Source of the DNA: Beta vulgaris subsp. vulgaris
Taxonomy: Eukaryota > Streptophyta > Magnoliopsida > Caryophyllales > Amaranthaceae
Length of the DNA stretch: 64,000 bases
Direction: 5' to 3'
NCBI RefSeq assembly: GCF_026745355.1
Contig: NC_079203.1
Location: 4,169,946-4,233,945, forward strand
The notes beneath the pieces are model-generated. The model worked only from the letters and a program-made list of their open reading frames with translations, was not told the DNA's origin and did no database searches. Positions 60,058 to 64,000 of the stretch are shown one piece after another. Positions within the stretch are counted from its first letter, which is position 1. Every line of letters starts with the position of its first letter. Position numbers and translations under genes: made by a program.

Positions 60058-60665
60058 CTAGCAATTTATGCACGCGCTGCCTCACCATTTTTGAACATAA
60101 TTTATAACTTTTTTGGGCATAAACAAAGGAAAATTTTGACATTAGACATGTTTTTTGGGCTAGCTAATTTTGTTGATTTAGCCTATATCACTTAACCAAA
60201 CCTGTCTTTTATTATTTATTTTATTTATACTTTCTTTAAGATTTTTAAAATTAAAACTGATGATCGATAAAAGAATGTTATGCAGATTTATTAAGTATTT
60301 TCTTACTTCCTCCGTTCCATAATAAGTGAAACACTTCTTTCCTTTATGTGAGAGCTTTTTTAGAGAAGTCTTTCACTTATTATGGAACGGAGGAAGTATA
60401 TTTTTATCAGCAAAGTATTTTTTTAATTAAATCATTTCACTTTGTTGATTGATTATTGTATTTTCCTTTTTGGTTTACTACTTTATTGTGTATTGATTTG
60501 ATCAAATATTTGATTGATCAAATTTTCTTTGTTAATTTTTTTATGCTATACTTGAGTTTGATTTTCTTCATCTTTTTTTGGTATGAGTAGTTGATTTACT
60601 AAGAGGTAAGTAAGTAAATTTATCAGGAGACACCATAGCTCCCCCCTTTCCTTATATAATAGAGA
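60058..60665 (-). mobile_element. Non-autonomous Helitron
   Basis: Minus strand: starts TCTCTATTATATAAGGAAAG at 60665. Ends with a worn GCAGCGCGTGC hairpin, ATAAATTG and CTAG at 60058, followed by T. 608 bp including a nested Stowaway. Confidence 0.75.
60306..60396. mobile_element. Very short Stowaway MITE nested in the Helitron
   Basis: CTTCCTCCGTTCCATAATAA, then AGTG, and a perfect inverse at the right end. Flanked by TA (60304-60305, 60397-60398). Only 91 bp, close to a pure TIR pair. Confidence 0.9.
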
Positions 60666-62394
60666 TATTGAAGAAGTCAACATCTTTAAAGAAAAACAAA
60701 GATTCATCATATATTTATTTCATTTAAAGTATATGGTTTTGTGTTTATTTTAAGATATAAAAATTGTCATTTTGAGTTTCTATTGTTTAACAGCAACTGA
60801 ATTCAATAATTATTTGGTGTACGTATCTTGTCTTTGAATTTATACATTTTTTCACAAAGACTAGTAAAGTTTATTATTAACTAATATGTTACGTCCCAAT
60901 CATCATATAAATTATAACATAGTTTTGGATAATATAAAATCCTTGGTACTAAAAAGACAAGATCGCATGTACAATAATATAATCAAAATTACTATTTTTG
61001 TTAGATTTAGTTTATAATCACATAAGTAGGAAGTTATATGCTTTCCTAATGCCTCATATGGATAAAGGCCAATTATTATCAATTTTGCTTCTAATTTTAA
61101 AATATTATTATACTTTATTTATGAAAAAAATGATAAATATCATAGAATATCGTATAGAATGTACTGACTAAATTATACTCAATTGTTTTTACATTATTCT
61201 ATCACGACTTCAAAATAATTAATTTGAGTTCATATGTAATATTATAATGTTTGAAAATCAAAATGTACTACTTAATGGGAGAATTCAACTCTAGAAGGAT
61301 GTATATACAAAGTTCAATCTATATGATATAATGAGCAAAGCCAGGGAAGGATGTATCATCATATAGATTGAACTTCTTTTATTGAGCAAAGCCAAGTTCC
61401 AAATTATGCAAATAAAAAAAAATCATAAATTGCTTATGTAGCTTCTGTCAATCAAGGAAATAATTTGCATACATGATATAATTGACGTATTGCTTATTGA
61501 CTAAAAAGGAAACAATCAGTAAGATAATATAATTTATGTATGTGTTTTAGGGAGTTGAGGTTTACATATCAACATTTATTTTTGAAAATATAACTTATAT
61601 TTTATGAATAATTCATTTACCGGAATTAAAACTTATAAGGATCTATCATATGTTGATACGTGATCACGAGCCATTTTGCAAAAAAAAAAAAAAAAGACAT
61701 CTTTCATGCAGCTTGATTAATTTGCCACATATATGACATGTCAGTTAAACAATATTATTAAGAAACTCTTTGAATCTCAACAAGAGAAAAGATAGGAAAC
61801 AATTAAGTTAAATAAAGTTAGGAGCTAATTAGATGATCAATTAAATAAGTATATATTAAGAAAATAATATGAGATAGTATTATACTTATTATTCGAAATA
61901 AGTCATAAGTCAAAATCGTGTAACACATTGAGTGGCGGATCCAAGACTTTATAGCTGGTGAGTCACCACCGTCCATAACAAAATGTCAATCAATAATCAA
62001 TGCATGAATTTAGAACTTCATAAAACGTTTCACTCTAGAAGTATACTCCGATCCAATTTTTCGAGATTTAAACCATATTCATAAAGAAAGGTGTTTTCAT
62101 TTTAAAAACCATAATAAAATTAAATTCGAACTAATACAAAATACTTAAAACACGAGTTTTCAAATATAAAACCACAGATTAGCTAATTTCAAGCCAATAG
62201 GTATATTGGTACCACAACTTGAAGTTCTTCACCACACCTTCACCACACCCATATAAACTTTTCTAATTTTATCAATTAAAACTCAGTATACATTTACTTC
62301 CTTGCAAATTAACAAAAACCCATCAACAAATTATAAAATCAACAGAAAAAATGTATGCAAAGTGAATGGAAAAAAGGTAAATGCAGATTATTGC
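60666..62394. other. Intergenic, no gene seen
   Basis: AT-rich DNA without supported frames. Contains the small palindrome at 61310-61375 and an A-run at about 61680-61695. Confidence 0.5.
61310..61375. repeat. Small inverted repeat
   Basis: Arms AAGTTCAATCTATATGAT (61310-61327) and its exact reverse complement (61358-61375). GAGCAAAGCCA also occurs twice nearby, in direct orientation. Confidence 0.85.
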
Positions 62395-62820
62395 AAACAA
62401 TTAATTGTCCAATGGGTGGCCTAATGCAATGGTGGTGCAAGGCAGCAAGATATGGAGATGAGAGGGATTCTAGGTAGCGGGAACAAAAGTGGCTCAATGG
62501 TTGAGTACGAGATATGGCCAAATTGTGTGATCTAATCTATCCTTTAAATGAAGTAGTAGGCCAAGCAAAAAAATTCAATCAATTTTTTTTATAAGATTAA
62601 TAATTGGTCACGTGATCCACAATGATATTAACTACATCGATCAATTGCTAAACACACGGGACATAAGCCATTTTCAAAGTAAATAAATACATGATTATAA
62701 AACTTTAAATCACAAGATACCATTTCTACAATGATTTAGGAAAAACAACGCAAAATCTTAAATTTATGGAACAAAATTTTCCGTACAATTTGTACAGGTC
62801 TAATAGCAAATTAAAATTTA
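62395..62820. repeat. Helitron 3'-end-like module, copy 1
   Basis: Shares with copy 2, in order: GGTGGTGCAAG, TGGTTGAGT, GTGATCCAC, ATGATATTAACTACATC-like, TACATGATTAT and AAAATTTTCCGTAC. Ends near a worn hairpin (CCGTACAATTTGTACAGG). Confidence 0.65.
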
Positions 62821-62994
62821 CATTTATGTATATACTTATTTTTTTATTCCTAACTAACTTTTATATCATCGATCTATTTGATAGATGAACGAGTTAAATA
62901 TTTTCACCCTGATTTTAGAAGAAATAACATAAAATCTTAAATTCATAAAAATAAAAAAATCCCCATGCAGTTGCACGGGTATAAAATTAAAATC

Positions 62995-63425
62995 ATAACT
63001 AAGTGGCCAGCTACCAGTGGATGGCCAAATATGATGCATCGGTGGTGCAAGAAAGTAGAATAAGACTTCCATAAGTGGTTGCTGAAGCCGCCGTATGGTT
63101 GAGTGTTATTGGTGGTACGAATTGTGATTTTATCTTAGACTCTATGGAAAGCAATAAACAGAGCAAATACTATTTCTATCAACTTTTTTAAAAAAAATAT
63201 AGGTGGGTGATGTGATCCACCATGACATTAATTACATCAGCCTAAAGACACGTGTTATAAGTCGTTTCTAAAATAATCTCAATACATGATTATGAAATCT
63301 TAATTAAATCACAAGTTAATATTCACCACCATGACTTTAAAACAAACTTCTTAAATTTTTCAATTTATAAGACAAAACATTTCCCGTGCAGTATGCATGA
63401 TGCACGGGAAGTTACTATTATTTTC
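62995..63425. repeat. Helitron 3'-end-like module, copy 2
   Basis: Diverged direct repeat of 62395-62820. Ends in hairpin CCCGTGCA...TGCACGGG (63382-63407) and CTAT, close to a Helitron end. A third worn hairpin (CCCATGCAGTTGCACGGG) lies at 62960-62980 between them. Confidence 0.65.
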
Positions 63426-63753
63426 GGAAGCAATGTCGGAGAAAAAATATTTATCCCAAGAATGACACTAATCACGTCTGACTTCACTAAATTTTCTATC
63501 AGATTTCAAAGGCGACAATTTCCTTTAATTAATGATTTTTTTTACTATGACCAATAATAAAAGTCAAGGACAAACTCTGTCTCATGTAGGCATGTATCTT
63601 TCGATATCTGTTTTCAGCCATGGACGATTTTATGTTGTCGTTTCCAGAGTTATGAGCAAAAAAAGTCTCAAGATCCTTTTATTGGATGAAGAACATTGTT
63701 TGCGTGCAAATACGTCAAATGTAGTTTACAAGGAAGTGTTTGCAAACATATAA
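63426..63753 (+). pseudogene. Helitron Pif1-type helicase, C-terminal fragment
   Basis: Translation shows GSNVGEKIFIPRMTL, then FQRRQFPLI. A frameshift in the T-run at 63534-63541 follows, then TMTNNKSQGQTLSHVGMYL, VFSHGRFYVVVSRVMSKKSL and KILLLDEE to a stop at 63753. These are the last conserved helicase motifs of RepHel proteins. The replication initiator and the front of the helicase are absent. It lies immediately upstream of a good Helitron 3' end. Confidence 0.88.
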
Positions 63754-63889
63754 ATTGATTTGGAAATTTCATTGTAATTTTTGTTCATCACCACTCATAT
63801 TTTATGTTTTATGGTTTTGTATAATATGGGAAGTTAAATTAATGTTATTATGTGACTTCCTTTAAATATGTAATAAAACAATAAATACT

Positions 63890-63920
63890 CCCGTGCATTA
63901 TGCACGGGTCATAATACTAG
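63890..63920 (+). mobile_element. Helitron 3' terminus
   Basis: Perfect hairpin CCCGTGCA-TTA-TGCACGGG (63890-63908), then TCATAATA and CTAG at 63917-63920, followed by T. In the right place and orientation to be the end of the element that carried the helicase fragment. Confidence 0.85.
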
Positions 63921-64000
63921 TATTAAACAATTCTATTTTTATCTTAGTTTCTCTTGGTTCTTAGGCTAGTTTAGCCTAGAGTTACCAACTTACCATGCTT
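63921..64000. other. Window end, nothing recognised
   Basis: Eighty bases of T-rich DNA after the Helitron end; no feature. Confidence 0.5.

Overview
This is an AT-rich eudicot nuclear genome segment. It has intron-containing genes with GT-AG junctions, plant-specific WRKY and R2R3-MYB factors, and dense plant transposons. A Caryophyllales/Amaranthaceae source is my guess, from the PRP repeat style and the PB1-like/GRF Mutator element; the sequence alone does not prove it.

Five host genes are supported. A group III WRKY (WRKY55-like, + strand, 9066-17276) has three exons. A TrhO/UPF0176-type rhodanese protein (STR8-like, + strand, 18549-24003) has five exons. An F-box protein (+, 45193-46650) and an R2R3-MYB (+, 54574-56124, two exons) follow. 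A secreted tyrosine/proline-rich cell-wall repeat protein lies on the - strand (57484-59385). A decayed, intron-containing duplicate of the rhodanese gene lies at about 49105-53015; it lacks the exon with the catalytic cysteine. A short unrecognised reading frame with one internal stop sits at 36538-37143.

The rest is mostly transposable elements, many with boundaries and target-site duplications (TSDs) readable by eye. 1-9065: LTR-like DNA, a foldback element in a TTA microsatellite, a 2.4-kb head-to-head Helitron palindrome and a decayed copia polymerase. 9476-14935: WRKY intron 1 carrying a PIF/Harbinger element, three Helitrons and a Stowaway. 24700-26870: a long-TIR element beside a hAT that contains a Mutator-like element. 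27171-34868: a 7.7-kb Mutator-like element (transposase, PB1-like and GRF zinc-finger genes) with a CACTA element nested in it. 35286-35898: a solo LTR with 5-bp TSD. 38803-42969: a SINE, an LTR-like block and nested Helitrons. 59700-64000: Helitrons, one holding a tiny Stowaway, and at the right edge a Helitron helicase tail with an intact 3' hairpin and CTAG end.

The genes do not form a pathway or cluster. I found no CRISPR array, operon, rRNA or functional tRNA. No clearly new biological system stands out. The most unusual items are the inverted Helitron tetramer, tRNA-like (Pol III-type) sequence shared by short Helitrons, the rhodanese duplicate that lost its catalytic exon, and the Mutator element with its accessory genes.
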